Shown piece after piece: positions 13,590-24,258 of a stretch of DNA of 64,000 bases; the first letter of the stretch is position 1, and every line of letters starts with the position of its first letter. The translations under genes and the position numbers were made by a program. This DNA comes from Aquarana catesbeiana (taxonomy: Eukaryota; Chordata; Amphibia; Anura; Ranidae), in assembly GCF_042186555.1 (NCBI RefSeq), contig NC_133326.1:695216700-695280699 (forward strand), in the 5' to 3' direction. A model generated the notes under the pieces. The model did no database searches. It saw nothing but the letters and a program-made list of their open reading frames with translations, and had not been told where the DNA came from.

Positions 13590-13595
13590 TAAGCT

Positions 13596-13598
<3 letters not shown>

Positions 13599-13646
<48 letters not shown>
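13599..13646. repeat. (AT)24 microsatellite
   Basis: Uninterrupted AT dinucleotides just upstream (minus-strand sense) of the hAT-1 transposase start. Confidence 0.98.
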
Positions 13647-13650
<4 letters not shown>

Positions 13651-13664
13651 TGATACTGCAGCTA

Positions 13665-14875
13665 GCAAAATCAACTGCCTGCCTGTAGTATGAGAACACC
13701 ACCAACCTTCTACAGGTAGCTTTAGCTGAACACTGTGAGGTGGACGCACCCCACTAACTTGTAGGTTTAGCTGAACACTGAGAGCAGGACGCACTGCACT
13801 AACTGTAAATAGTCTAGCTGCCTGACTGTGGTACTAATAGGATCAAAAGAACACCAGCAATTTTCTTCAGGTAGCTGTATTTACTGTAACAAGACAAGCC
13901 TGCCTGTCAGTAAGAAGATAACAGAAACGGATCTAGCTGAACACTGTGAGCAGGACGCACCCCACTAGCTTGTAGGTTTAGCTGAACACTGTGAGGTGGA
14001 CGCACCCCACTAACTTGTAGGTTTAGCTGAACACTGTGAGCAGGACGCACTGCACTAACTGTAAATAGTCTAGCTGCCTGACTGTGGTACTAATAGGATC
14101 AAAAGAACACCAGCAATTTTCTTCAGGTAGCTGTATTTACTGTAACAAGACAAGCCTGCCTGTCAGTAAGAAGATAACAGAAACGGATCTAGCTGAACAC
14201 TGTGAGCAGGACGCACCCCACTAGCTTGTAGGTTTAGCTGAACACAGTGAGGTGGACGCACCCCACTAACTTGTAGGTTTAGCTGAACACTGTGAGCAGG
14301 ACGCACTGCACTAACTGTAAATAGTCTAGCTGCCTGACTGTGGTACTAATAGGATCAAAAGAACACAAGCAATTTTCTTCAGGTAGCTGTATTTACTGTA
14401 ACAAGACAAGCCTGCCTGTCAGTAAGAAGATAACAGAAACGGATCTAGCTGAACACTGTGAGCAGGACGCACCCCACTAACTTGTAGGTTTAGCAGAACA
14501 CTGTGAGCAGGACGCTCTGCACTAAATGTAAATAGTCTAGCTGCCTGACTGTGGTACTAATAGGATCAAAAGAACACCAGTAATTTTCTTCAAAATACTG
14601 TAACAAGACAAGCCTGCCTGTCAGTAAGAAGATAACAGGAACGGATCTAGCTGAACACTGTGAGCAGGACGCACTGCACTAAATGTAAATAGTCTAACTG
14701 CCTGACTGTGGTACTAATAGGATCAAAAGAACACCAGCAATTTTCTTCAAAATACTGTAACAAGACAAGCCTGCCTGTCAGTAAGAAGATAACAGGAACG
14801 GATCTAGCTGAACACTGTGAGCAGGACGCACTGCACTAAATGTAAATAGTCTAGAAGATAACAGGAACGGATCTA
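13665..14875. repeat. Tandem array, 158-254 bp units, upstream of hAT transposase
   Basis: Units begin CTGCCTGACTGTGGTACTAA at about 13820, 14074, 14328, 14540 and 14698, so the period shrinks from 254 to 158 bp by internal deletion. Nested inside are shorter repeats TTAGCTGAACACTGTGAGCA followed by GGACGCAC. The array occupies the 5' leader region between the TATA-like site near 15.1 kb and the transposase start. It may hold multiple transposase-binding sites, which is inference. Confidence 0.9.
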
Positions 14876-14890
14876 GCTAAACTGAATACA

Positions 14891-14893
<3 letters not shown>

Positions 14894-14930
<37 letters not shown>
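14894..14930. repeat. (TA)n microsatellite
   Basis: Perfect TA run at the outer border of the 5' tandem array of hAT-1. Confidence 0.97.
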
Positions 14931-14933
<3 letters not shown>

Positions 14934-15090
14934 ACACCTGGGATGCATATATATAGACAATACACTTTAAGTGCAGCTAACTGACTGACTGTCCTGCCTA
15001 ATCTAGCTAACTCAAATGAAATGACACTGTCTCTCTCTCTCTATTTCTCAGCACACCGGAACACACTGCACAGGGCCGCCGTGCAGGCGG

Positions 15091-15100
15091 CCTTATATAG
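15091..15100 (-). promoter_or_regulatory. Probable TATA box of hAT-1 transposase
   Basis: CTATATAAGG on the minus strand, flanked downstream by GC-rich sequence (GCCGCCTGCACGGCGG). It lies about 300 bp inside the right terminal repeat and is oriented toward the transposase. Any leader would cross the tandem array and both AT runs. Confidence 0.5.
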
Positions 15101-15124
15101 TGTGGGGTGTGTACTAAATCCCCT

Positions 15125-15232
15125 GAGCCATAATTGGCCAAAGCCTCCTTGGCTTTGGCCAATTACGGCTCTCTGTTAAGGCGGCGCTGTGATTGGCCAA
15201 GCATGCGGGTCATAGTGCATGCTTGGCCAATC
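15125..15232. repeat. Two subterminal hairpins of hAT-1
   Basis: Hairpin 1 pairs 15125-15145 with 15151-15171 (core AATTGGCCAAAGCC/GGCTTTGGCCAATT, 5-nt loop TCCTT, one mismatch). Hairpin 2 pairs GATTGGCCAAGCATGC at 15191-15206 with its exact complement at 15217-15232. Both repeat the word TTGGCCAA. Confidence 0.85.
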
Positions 15233-15401
15233 ATCAGCAAGCAATGCACTGCGATGCCGCAGTGAATTATGGGCCGTGACGCGCCACACGAATTTGGCGC
15301 GAACGGCCCATATCGTTCGCAATTCGACGAACGATCGAACAGCCGATGTTCGAGTCGAACATGGGTTCGACTCGAACACGAAGCTCATCCCTATTTGGGA
15401 G

Positions 15402-15736
15402 ACTCCTCTGTGCATGATGGTGGGGCTAGGGAAGGAGTGACTGATGACATTGAACCAATGGAATAGGCCGCTTTGGCAGCTGCATTGGCAGGCAAACTAC
15501 TCTGAGCCTGGATGACAGAGGATGAGGAGGATGAGGACTGCTTAGTTATCCAACTCTTCTACATGTTGTGGATCAACATGGCCAGCTGCCGAAAAAAAGG
15601 ACAAGCGTGCCCCATGGCCACATGCTAAGGATGCACCGTGTCCAGGACCAGCACTGTTGGCTGTAGGCACAGAGCCTGCTTGCCCTCTTTTAGTGGCCTA
15701 TGAGCATCTGCCTCTCCTTGGTGGCCTTTCAGACAT
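15402..15736 (-). pseudogene. N-terminal remnant of a second hAT transposase (hAT-2)
   Basis: Starts MSERPPRRGRC on the minus strand, aligning with SGRPRRRGRQ of hAT-1. It continues through KRGQAGSV, FFSAAGHVDPQHVE and the Ser-rich part. The plus-strand text at 15418-15440 (ATGGTGGGGCTAGGGAAGG) matches 13256-13275 of hAT-1. In-frame stops and deletions are present, and only the first roughly 110 codons remain. The fragment abuts the right terminal repeat of hAT-1 directly. Confidence 0.85.
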
Positions 15737-15938
15737 GCTGTAAAATTTTATTAGCAAAACACCACCTGAAGTTTACTAGAAAAAGTGCACCAGGAATGGC
15801 CTGCAATCATATATAGGCTTGGAAAGAGTGGAATGCAGTGGATATGTATATGCAGGAGACTGTATATATATTTAATGCACTGCAGATCACTGAATCACCT
15901 ACCTGCCTGCCTAAAAGTATATTTAAAAACATACACCA

Positions 15939-16674
15939 TGTCAGGTCACCTGTATCCAGGTGACAGATGAACCCCGTTGGGGGCAGGAGTGCACCGCTAT
16001 GATAGTGGACCCTAAGGCTGACTGCTGCAGATGGAACTCGGGGTGGTTCAGGAAGGCAGGTCCCCTGGAGCACCAACACGGATCCCAAAGTGAGTTAGAG
16101 CATAGATTCCCCAGGGCGCGGAGTCTAAGAGCCAGTTGGTGTTCACCAGAGCCTCTAGTGGTGAGGATGGACTGGGCTGCAACTGGCTCCAGGTCACGGC
16201 CCCCAGGGTCTCCCAGCTCACGCTCACGGTAGGCTACAGGAGGATGGAGAGGAAACAGCAGCCCAGGACAGCAAGGTATAGTAAGGAGGTAGCCAAATGT
16301 CAGGGCGACTAGCAGACAAGGACAACAGAGTACATGCCAAGGTTCAGGGTCACAGGCAAACAGGGATGGTCGGGGACACGCCAAAGGTCAGGGTCACGAG
16401 CAGACAGGAATAGTTAAGAATAGGCCAAAGTTGGTAACTGGAATCAGATATAGGAAACACAGCAAGTACACACAAAGGCTAACAAACAATGGATGATCAG
16501 CACTGCTGGCTTGCAGTGCACAGGTTAATATAGGGTTCCCTGATAGGGCCTGGGGTGGGGCCATGCTTAGAGGAGAGGTTACAAAAGCAGTCAGGTGAGG
16601 GTCAGCTGATCTCTAGAGATGAACACATGGAGACAGGTATGCTGATCGACAAACTCTATTGCATAACCATGACA
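15939..16674 (-). repeat. LTR (3' LTR of the minus-strand element)
   Basis: 736 bp, TG...CA termini. Highly similar to the LTR at 19057-19792 with scattered substitutions (for example GATGAACCC versus GATGCACCC) and no net length difference. Contains TTAATATA at 16525-16532, a TATA-like TATATTAA on the coding strand. Confidence 0.95.
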
Positions 16675-16685
16675 GTACCCCCCTC

Positions 16686-18416
16686 TTAAGACCCCCCCCT
16701 CCCCCACCTGTGCCCAGGCTTAAAGGGAAACTCCAGATGGAACCTCCTCAATAGACGAGGAGCAAAGACCTCAGATGCAGTGATCCAAGACCTCTCCTCA
16801 GGACCAAACATTTTCCAATGTACGAGGTACTGAAGAATGCCTTTACGGAGCCGGGAATCCAAAACTTGATTAACCTCGTACTTTATATTATCCTCAGAGG
16901 GCGGAACCGAGGTAAGGAGAGGATGAAAGGACTTATTGAGGACTAAAGGCTTTTTAGAAATGGGTAAGGGCACGAGAAGACCATCAGAAGTCTGAGCAGG
17001 GTCCCCCAGACCCTTAAAGATGTGCTGGACATCCAACACAGGACCATCAGACTGGGTAGAGGTCAGTGGATCCCTGAGGTCAGGTTGGTTAAAAGGTGAC
17101 GTGTCACAAGAGTTAAGCTGGATAGCTGGAACACAAACAGAATGCAGAGAGCCCTGAACAAAAGATTGAAAACCCCAGCTGGCCGAATGAGGCAGTCTAT
17201 CCAAAGGATGGATTGAGCCTCTTAAACAGGTTTGAATGGACATAGTAGCAGTAGGGTGAGGCCAGGTTACAGAAGGTCCAGAACAAGAAGCAGGAAGCTC
17301 ACTGGGCATAGGCTGGACTGGTGCAGAGGCCGACTGAACAGCATTGCCAGGTGCAGCGACCACCAGAATTGCATCACAGGGTGTAGCGACTGTGGAACTG
17401 GTGGACGAGTCAGCCTGGGTGTGTGTCCAAGGGGGTCCAGGGACAGGCAAAGGGAAATGGCCATGCAAACTGGAGTGACTGATCGGCTCAGGTTCACAGG
17501 CAGGCTCCTCATCCAGAGTGCCACATGACCCAGAGAGTGCCTCAGGCCGACTATTGCAGGAGACATTCCAGAAATCGCTATACGCAGTGGGAAGAGCAGA
17601 AGATACTGGGATGGTGGCAACAGGAGGATTCTCTTTTGGGGTAACCTTGAGTAGGCAGGAGGAGGAACAGGAGGAACCCCAAGTCAAGATCTGTCCAGCA
17701 GTCCAGTCAACATGTGGAGAATGGAGCCGTAACCAAGGAAGACCTAATATGATAGGAGATGAAGCCTTAGGTAAAACAAGCAAGGATATCCACTCCTGGT
17801 GGAGTGTCCCTACCGACATCCTAACAGGGAGGGTCTGGAAGCAGATAGGGCCCCCTGGGAGAACAGTGCCATCGATTGCCAAGACCACCAATAGTGTTGT
17901 AAGGGGCAAAAGGGTAAGTCTCATGGAAGACGCAGTTTCCCAGTTTATGAAATTGCCAGCGGCTCCGGAATCCAGATGTGCCGAGACCGAATGAGAGGAA
18001 GCGCCGACATGAAGGAACACAGAAAGAAGAAGACGAGAAGGTGAAGATGATACTTCAGGGTCTAATACTCCACCTTCCAGATGTATTAGCCCCGATCGTT
18101 TTTCTGGACGAAGAGAACAAGTATCACGAAAATGACCTTTGACGCCACAGTAGAGGCACAGGCCCAGAGTTCTGCGCCTAGTGCGTTCTTCGGGAGATAA
18201 CTTGGTCCGGAACAGCTGCATAGGTTCCTCAGCAGGCAGGAGGTGCTCCTCGGAATGAAGAGAAGGGACATGGAGCTCAGGCTGCCTAAAGAACGGGGAG
18301 TGATGGCGTCTTTTTTCCAGGGCCCTCTCCTGAAAGCGAATATCGATCTGGTTACACAAGGTGATGACACCATCCAGATCAGCAGGGAGAGATCTTCCTG
18401 CCAATTCATCCTTCAC
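16686..18416 (-). CDS. Gag zinc knuckle - protease - linker - chromodomain fusion ORF (576 aa), LTR retrotransposon
   Basis: Minus-strand open frame of the LTR element. In order: end of the Gag capsid region (LPADLDGVITLCNQIDIRF); a CCHC knuckle (CLYCGVKGHFRDTC, about residues 87-100); an aspartic protease with active-site DSGAAGNF and the later ILGLPWLRLHSPHVDW; a Ser/Pro-rich linker of about 180 residues that replaces reverse transcriptase, RNase H and integrase; and a C-terminal chromodomain (YEVNQVLDSR, LQYLVHWKMFGPEERSW). The order fits sushi-type chromoviruses with the central pol deleted. The frame is still open across the join. The first Met lies inside Gag, so the natural N-terminus is upstream (18417-19046), where stops occur. 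Whether it is expressed is unknown. Confidence 0.85.
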   Translation of the reverse strand: MKDELAGRSLPADLDGVITLCNQIDIRFQERALEKRRHHSPFFRQPELHVPSLHSEEHLLPAEEPMQLFRTKLSPEERTRRRTLGLCLYCGVKGHFRDTCSLRPEKRSGLIHLEGGVLDPEVSSSPSRLLLSVFLHVGASSHSVSAHLDSGAAGNFINWETASSMRLTLLPLTTLLVVLAIDGTVLPGGPICFQTLPVRMSVGTLHQEWISLLVLPKASSPIILGLPWLRLHSPHVDWTAGQILTWGSSCSSSCLLKVTPKENPPVATIPVSSALPTAYSDFWNVSCNSRPEALSGSCGTLDEEPACEPEPISHSSLHGHFPLPVPGPPWTHTQADSSTSSTVATPCDAILVVAAPGNAVQSASAPVQPMPSELPASCSGPSVTWPHPTATMSIQTCLRGSIHPLDRLPHSASWGFQSFVQGSLHSVCVPAIQLNSCDTSPFNQPDLRDPLTSTQSDGPVLDVQHIFKGLGDPAQTSDGLLVPLPISKKPLVLNKSFHPLLTSVPPSEDNIKYEVNQVLDSRLRKGILQYLVHWKMFGPEERSWITASEVFAPRLLRRFHLEFPFKPGHRWGRGGS

Positions 18417-19046
18417 TCTATCAGAGAGGCCATGTAAAAAGGTTGCAACTAGGGCCTCATTATTCTAACTCAGCTCAGCAGTCAAAGTACGAAAATGAAG
18501 AGCATACTGTCCCACAGAAGCAGACTCTTGACGGCGACGTAAAAGGGCGCTGGCCGCTGAGGAGACACGACCCGGTTCCTCGAAGATATTCCGAAAAAGT
18601 TTCAAGAAATCAGACAGGCTAGAAACTACTGGATCATTTAGATCCCACAGAGGGGCAGCCCAGGCTAACGCCTCACCGGACAGGAGGGATATAATATAGG
18701 CTACCTTTGCCCGTTTGGACAGGAAGTTTTGGGGCTGAAGCTCAAAATGAATTGTGCACTGACTAAGGAACCCCCTGCAGGTCTTGGAATCCCCAGAGAA
18801 ATGGGCTCGGAGCTGGCAGATGTAATGAATGTGTGGCTGCGACAGGTGCGATAGGTGCAGCAGCAGATAGCGGTTGAGGTTGTTGAACCGGGGGTCCTAA
18901 TGAGGCCTGAACCTGTTCAAAACGGGATGCCTAATCCTGAAGGAATCGCATCACCTGGGACTGATGCGATTCCTGGGTCTCAAGTCTGCGAACTAAGCCC
19001 TGCAACGGATCATCTGCAGGTAGCGGCACATCAGCCGGGTCCATGG
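18417..19046 (-). pseudogene. Gag N-terminal region of the LTR element, interrupted
   Basis: The ATG at 19046 (MDPADVPLPADDPLQGLV) starts about 12 nt after the 5' LTR. The frame is typical of sushi/RTL-type Gag: a coiled-coil-like start, a Pro/Ala-rich stretch, then capsid-like text. A TAG appears near codon 38 (18932 region), another break lies near 18780, and a TAG near 18465 (LTAELS then stop). The rest of Gag continues in the long ORF that begins at 18416. Confidence 0.8.
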
Positions 19047-19056
19047 CAGATCAAAC

Positions 19057-19792
19057 TGTCAGGTCACCTGTATCCAGGTGACAGATGCACCCCGTTGGGG
19101 GCAGGAGTGCACCGCTATGATAGTGGACCCTAAGGCTGACTGCTGCAGATGGAACTTGGGGTGGTTCAGGAAGGCAGGTCCCCTGGAGCACCAACATGGA
19201 TCCCACAGTGAGTTAGAGCATAGATTCCCCAGGGCGTGGAGTCTAAGAGCCAGTTGGTGTTCACCAGAGCCTCTAGTGGTGAGGATGGACTGGGCTGCAA
19301 CTGGCTCCAGGTCGCGGCCCCCAGGGTCTCCCAGCTCACGCTCACGGTAGGCTACAGAAGGATGGAGAGGAAACAGCAGCCCAGGACAGCAAGGAATAGT
19401 AAGGAGGTAGCCAAATGTCGGGGCGACTAGCAGACAAGGACAACAGAGTACACGCCAAGGTTCAGGGTCACAGGCAAACAGGGATGGTCGGGAACACGCC
19501 AAAGGTCAGGGGCACGAGCAGACAGGAATAGTTAAGAACAGGCCAAAGTCGGTAACAGGAATCAGATATAGGAAACACATCAAATACACACAGAGGCTAG
19601 CACACAATGGATGATCAGCACTGCTGTCTTGCAGTGCACAGGTTAATATAGGGTTCCCTGATAGGGCCTGGGGTGGGGCCATGCTTAGAGGAGAGGTTAC
19701 AAAAGCAGTCAGATGAGGGTCAGCTGGTCTCTAGAGAAGAACACATGGAGACAGGTATGCTGATCGACAAACTCTATTGCATAACCATGACA
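19057..19792 (-). repeat. LTR (5' LTR of the minus-strand element)
   Basis: 736 bp, TG...CA, followed on its right by the target duplication CACCA. Partner of 15939-16674. Equal length and few substitutions suggest a fairly recent insertion. Confidence 0.95.
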
Positions 19793-20420
19793 CACCAGGA
19801 ATGGCCTGCAGTCAGGTATAGGCTTGGCTAGACTAGAATGCAGTGGATATATATATATATATATATATGTAGGAGACTGTATATATATATATTTAATGCA
19901 CTGCACATCACTGAATCACCTGCCTGCCTGCAAGTATATTTGAAAACGTACACCAGGAATGACCTGCAGTCAGATATAGGCTTGGCTAGACTAGAATGCA
20001 GTGGATATATATGAAGGAGACTTTATATATATTTTATGCACTGAAGCTCACTAAATCACTTGCCTGCCTGAAAGTATATTTGAAAACATACACCAGGAAT
20101 AGCCTGCAGTCAGATATAGGCTTGGCTAAACTGGAATGCAGTGGATATATATATTTAGGAGACTGTATATATATTTTATGCACTGCAGCTCACTGAATCA
20201 CCTGCCTGCCTGAAAGTATATTTGAAAACATACACCAGGAATAGCCTGCAGTCAGATATAGGCTTGGCTAAACTGGAATGCAGTGGATATATATATTTAG
20301 GAGACTGTATATATATTTTATGCACTGCAGCTCACTGAATCACCTGCCTGCCTGAGAGTATATTAGAAAAAGTACACCAGGAACAACCTGCAGTCAGATC
20401 TAGCTACACTGGATACAGTG

Positions 20421-20467
<47 letters not shown>

Positions 20468-23400
20468 CTGTATATATATATTAAATATACTGCAGCTAGC
20501 TGAATCACCTACCTGCCTGAAGTATATTGGCATTCATGGACGTTTTTGATTGTTGATTTAAAATAATGAACATTAAGTTGTGTTGTTGTTAATTGATACT
20601 GTTGCACATTGTTTTAGCATCTAAATTAATTTAAGAAATAGCACCTTCCTTTACATGGTGCTTAATGATATCCTATAACCCCATAATATGGTTTCAGCAT
20701 CTCTATCCCTGTGATTTCACAATTTAGACCTTTAGCCATATGATTCAGTGTATACCACCTATGATATGTATTCTTCTGACACCAAGGATTTGCTTATGCG
20801 CAGATTTTAAAAATATTAACTTTTCTATCACATTTGCATTATTTTTTATTTTTTTTATTGTATTTTTATTGAAAGTTTATTGGAATACAGATAAAGCAAG
20901 TTATACATATTAAAATCAGAGAAATCAAACATAAAAAGAAATGACAAAGAAATTAAAAAAAGAAATAAATAAAAACATGTTGATCATGATACAGGCAAAA
21001 CTACTGAAAAGGCTATAGCCAATGACATTTGAGTGATATCTGGGTGTACACTGGGGACATAGATCTAGGAGGTATTAAGCAGTGGGCTGCTATGTGTAAC
21101 TAGGTCAACAAGGAGATAGGGAGGATGGGTGATGACAGGGTGACATGGAGCTATATGCGGGGTACTGGAGGGATTCAGGGAAGAGAACCATAATCGGAAT
21201 GATCCCACATATCCCAGATCTTGTCCAACCTGTCAACAGCATCCTCTACCATAGCTGTCATATAATCCATTCTACGTATGTCAGTAATAGTAATAGCTGA
21301 GCTTGGTTTGGGAGGGTGGGAGATAGCTAATACAATGAAATGACTCTCTTTGCAGCTAGTAAAATATAGGAAGCCAATCTATTCAAGGTCTTTCCCAGAC
21401 CCGGAAATGCGAGGCCCAGGAGGAGATGTAACGGATCCAGCAAAATGGGGGACTCAAAAATTTGCTGGAGCAGAAACATCACCATGGACCAGAAAGGAAC
21501 AATCAATTCAAACTGCCAGAAGATATGGTAGTGAGTTCCTCTAGTTTTACCACATCTCCAACAGAGGGGGGAGAGGGAGGGGTCATAATGATGTAATACC
21601 TCGGGGGTCCTATACCAAAAAAAAAACTGCTGTCTCTCTCAGTGCCACACATCTGGATATTTTGGAAGTTGAGGTCCATATTTTGGCCCACTGTTGGAGG
21701 GAGATTGGTTGTTGTATAATTTGAATCCATTTGCGCATGTAAGAGTGGGAGTCTACAGAGAGTGGAAGGGTCTCCTCAAGCAATTGGTATAAAGCAGATA
21801 TTAGTCACATTTGATGGGAGCCCTGGGAACAGATGAGTTCAAAAGTTGTTGGTTTGGAAAGGGTAAGGGATGGGGAGAGAGTGGAGAAGTAGTGGGTTAT
21901 TTGGAGATAGGAATATGACATATGTTTTGGGATCTGATATTTAGATTGGAAGTCTGCAAAAGGGCAAAATACAGTGTGATGGGGGGAAAGTGGCAAAGTT
22001 GGAACAGACCAGCCTGTGCCCAAGAGAACATCTGGGGGTGGGATAGGCTGTCGGGAATTAAAGGATTAAGGATTACATTGGAGAGAGGGAGAATTTGGTG
22101 TGACATGAGCGCCTAACCCTCAGTGAAAACAACATAGGGCCCAAACAGAGGCTATGGAGTTTGGGATCTGGAAATCATGCAGGTGACCATAAAGAGAGCA
22201 GGGATGAGCCGGAAACAGAGAACCCATCTTTATCTCCATCCACCTATTCGGTGGCCTTAAACTGGACCAGGCCACCACTGCACGAAGGTGGGAGGTCAGG
22301 TAATATTTGTAAATGTCCAGGGCTCCTGGTCCTCCATGGCTTCTGGGGGAAAATATCACCGAGCTTGTCACTCTATGTGCCCTGTCCTTCCAAATAAAGC
22401 TAAGAAACCATAGTTTAATCCATTTAAATTGGGCCATAGGAATAGGAATATGCAGGGTTTCAAAAAAATACAGTAGTTTTGGCATAACTTACATATTCAA
22501 CACATTAATCCTACCTATCCAGGATATTGGGAGGGGATTCCATCGAGAAAGCATGGCCTTGATGTCCTTGAACAGGGGGATATAATTGGCTGAATATAGG
22601 GATGAGAACGATGGTGTGATTTGTACACCCAAGTACTTAAGAGATGAGGTGCACCAACGATAGGGGTAAGAGTTTTGGAGCGACAGAAGGTCTGCAGGTA
22701 GCGGTAGGGCTTCTGTTTTAGATGCGTTAATTTTGTATCCAGATAGAGAGCTAAACTGGGATAGGAGAGCATGCAGGGACAGGAGGAATATATGTAGGTT
22801 GGTAAAGTTTCAGAAGTACATCGTCTGCAAATAGAGAGAGTTTATATTCCCTGTGAAACATGGGGACCCCTCGGATGTCAGGATGAGATCTTATAGCCTC
22901 TGCTAGGGGTTCTAGGCATAGGATGAAAAGAAGTGGGGAGAAAGGGCAACCCTGTCTAGTGCCATTAGACATTGGAAAGGATTGGGACTTGAAAAAAGCC
23001 ATTTGGACCTGGGATAAGGGGTTGGAGTAGAAGGTTTTAGGGCCGAGATGAAGGGACCCTTGAAACCAAATTTAGTAAGGGTGGCAAACATATAGGGCCA
23101 ACTTAATCTATCAAATGCCTTTTGGGAGTCAAGGCTGAGGATCAAAGCAGGTCTATGTACTCTATTCAACATATCAATAGTGCGCCTGGTATTGTCACTC
23201 GCATGTCTGGTGGGGACAAAGCCCACTTGGTCTCTATTGATCAGCTTTGTCATAATTTGCGAAAGGCAGTTAGCCAAAATTTTTGTGAACAGATTATAAT
23301 CTGAGTTTAAAAGTGCTATCGACCTGTAGCTATCTGGAAGCGACAAATCTTTGTCCAGTTTAGGTATAACTGTGATATAAGAGTGTAAGAACTGCTGATT

Positions 23401-24258
23401 GGGGGACTCGCCCTGAAGAAGAGAGTTATATAAGGATACTAGATGTGTTGATAGAATTGGGAGAAATGTCTTGTAGTGGGAGTATGGGAGGTCATCTGGA
23501 CCAGGGGTTTTTTGGGTTGGTAGACTCTTAACAGTACTGGCTAGTTCCTCCCTAGTAATGGGGGCGTTCAGTGCATGCATGTCCGACCTGGTTAGTTTAG
23601 GCAACTTCATGTCTGACATAAACGCCTCGAAAGCCTCCTGGTCAAATGGGGAGTGTAGGTTGGGAGTAAGGCAGTTGTAGAGTTCATCATAAAACTCACC
23701 AAAGACCTGGGTCATGGTCTGTGGGCAGTGAGTGAAGGTACCATCCGGTCATTTGAGGTGATCCAGGAAGGATAGAGAAGGCCTAGGATTGAGCCTGGAG
23801 ACCAGCATTCTATGTGGCTTATTGGAAAATCTTTGTTTTGCCCATAAGAGGGATTTATCTATGGCTGACATGTCTAGAGATTTTATTTGTTTGCACAGCG
23901 AGGTTACTGCCCGGAGTTGAACCACCGAGGGAGAGCAGAGCAGGGATCATTCAGCGGTTATCAGTTTGGTTAGTAAAGAGGATTTTTTCGTGAGCTTACA
24001 GAGATACACTGCCCCCTGAAGAACACCTTGTGAGCCTCCCATAAGGTGTATGGACTGGATACAGAACCCATATTTAGCTGGCAGTATTCAGTTAGTGCTT
24101 GTGAGAGTTAATCTTTGGTTTCAGGATGTTTTAGCGGAGATCATTGAGTATTCAGTGGCATTTCCTGGGAAATGCAGCTGAGAGCCAAAGATCCTGGGTC
24201 AGGGGCGCGTGATCCAACTAGGTGATGGGGCCCAGGTTGGATGACACTGTATGAGGTA

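Larger units (their letters stand above)
7595..15393 (-). mobile_element. hAT DNA transposon (hAT-1), about 7.8 kb
   Basis: The ends are imperfect inverted repeats. The left starts TAGGGATGAGCCGAACAC at 7595, and the right ends GCTCATCCCTA at 15393, which reads TAGGGATGAGC on the other strand. This fits the hAT end consensus. Subterminal sequence on both sides is rich in GTTCGA/TCGAAC words. The element encodes a minus-strand transposase (10331-13589) and has tandem arrays on both sides of it. No matching 8-bp target duplication is visible: left flank CTTAACAG, right flank TTTGGGAG. A MITE sits inside the left arm (7846-8611). A shorter relative with the same ends lies at 42329-45120. Confidence 0.85.
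15939..19792 (-). mobile_element. Non-autonomous Ty3/gypsy (chromovirus) LTR element lacking RT, RNase H and integrase
   Basis: Two LTRs of exactly 736 bp (15939-16674 and 19057-19792) run TGTCAGG...CATGACA on the plus strand. The 5-bp target duplication CACCA is at 15934-15938 and 19793-19797. The interior is only 2.4 kb and reads on the minus strand. A purine tract (AGAGGGGGGTAC) precedes the 3' LTR. No TGG-type primer binding site follows the 5' LTR: the Gag ATG comes about 12 nt after it, preceded by GTTTGATCTGCC. The coding region jumps from protease to chromodomain with no polymerase or integrase. Confidence 0.93.
15738..20525. repeat. hAT-2 5' tandem array, about 141-bp unit, split by an LTR element
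   Basis: Units begin CACCAGGAATGGCCTGCA at about 15789, 19793, 19951, 20091, 20233 and 20374, a period of 140-158 bp. Each contains TATAGGCTTGG, a short AT run and CTGAATCACCTGCCTGCC. The array continues upstream of the hAT-2 transposase remnant, as the unrelated array at 13665-14875 does for hAT-1. The LTR retrotransposon at 15939-19792 interrupts it. A (TA)n run occupies 20425-20465. No hAT terminal repeat is visible at the right edge. Confidence 0.85.
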
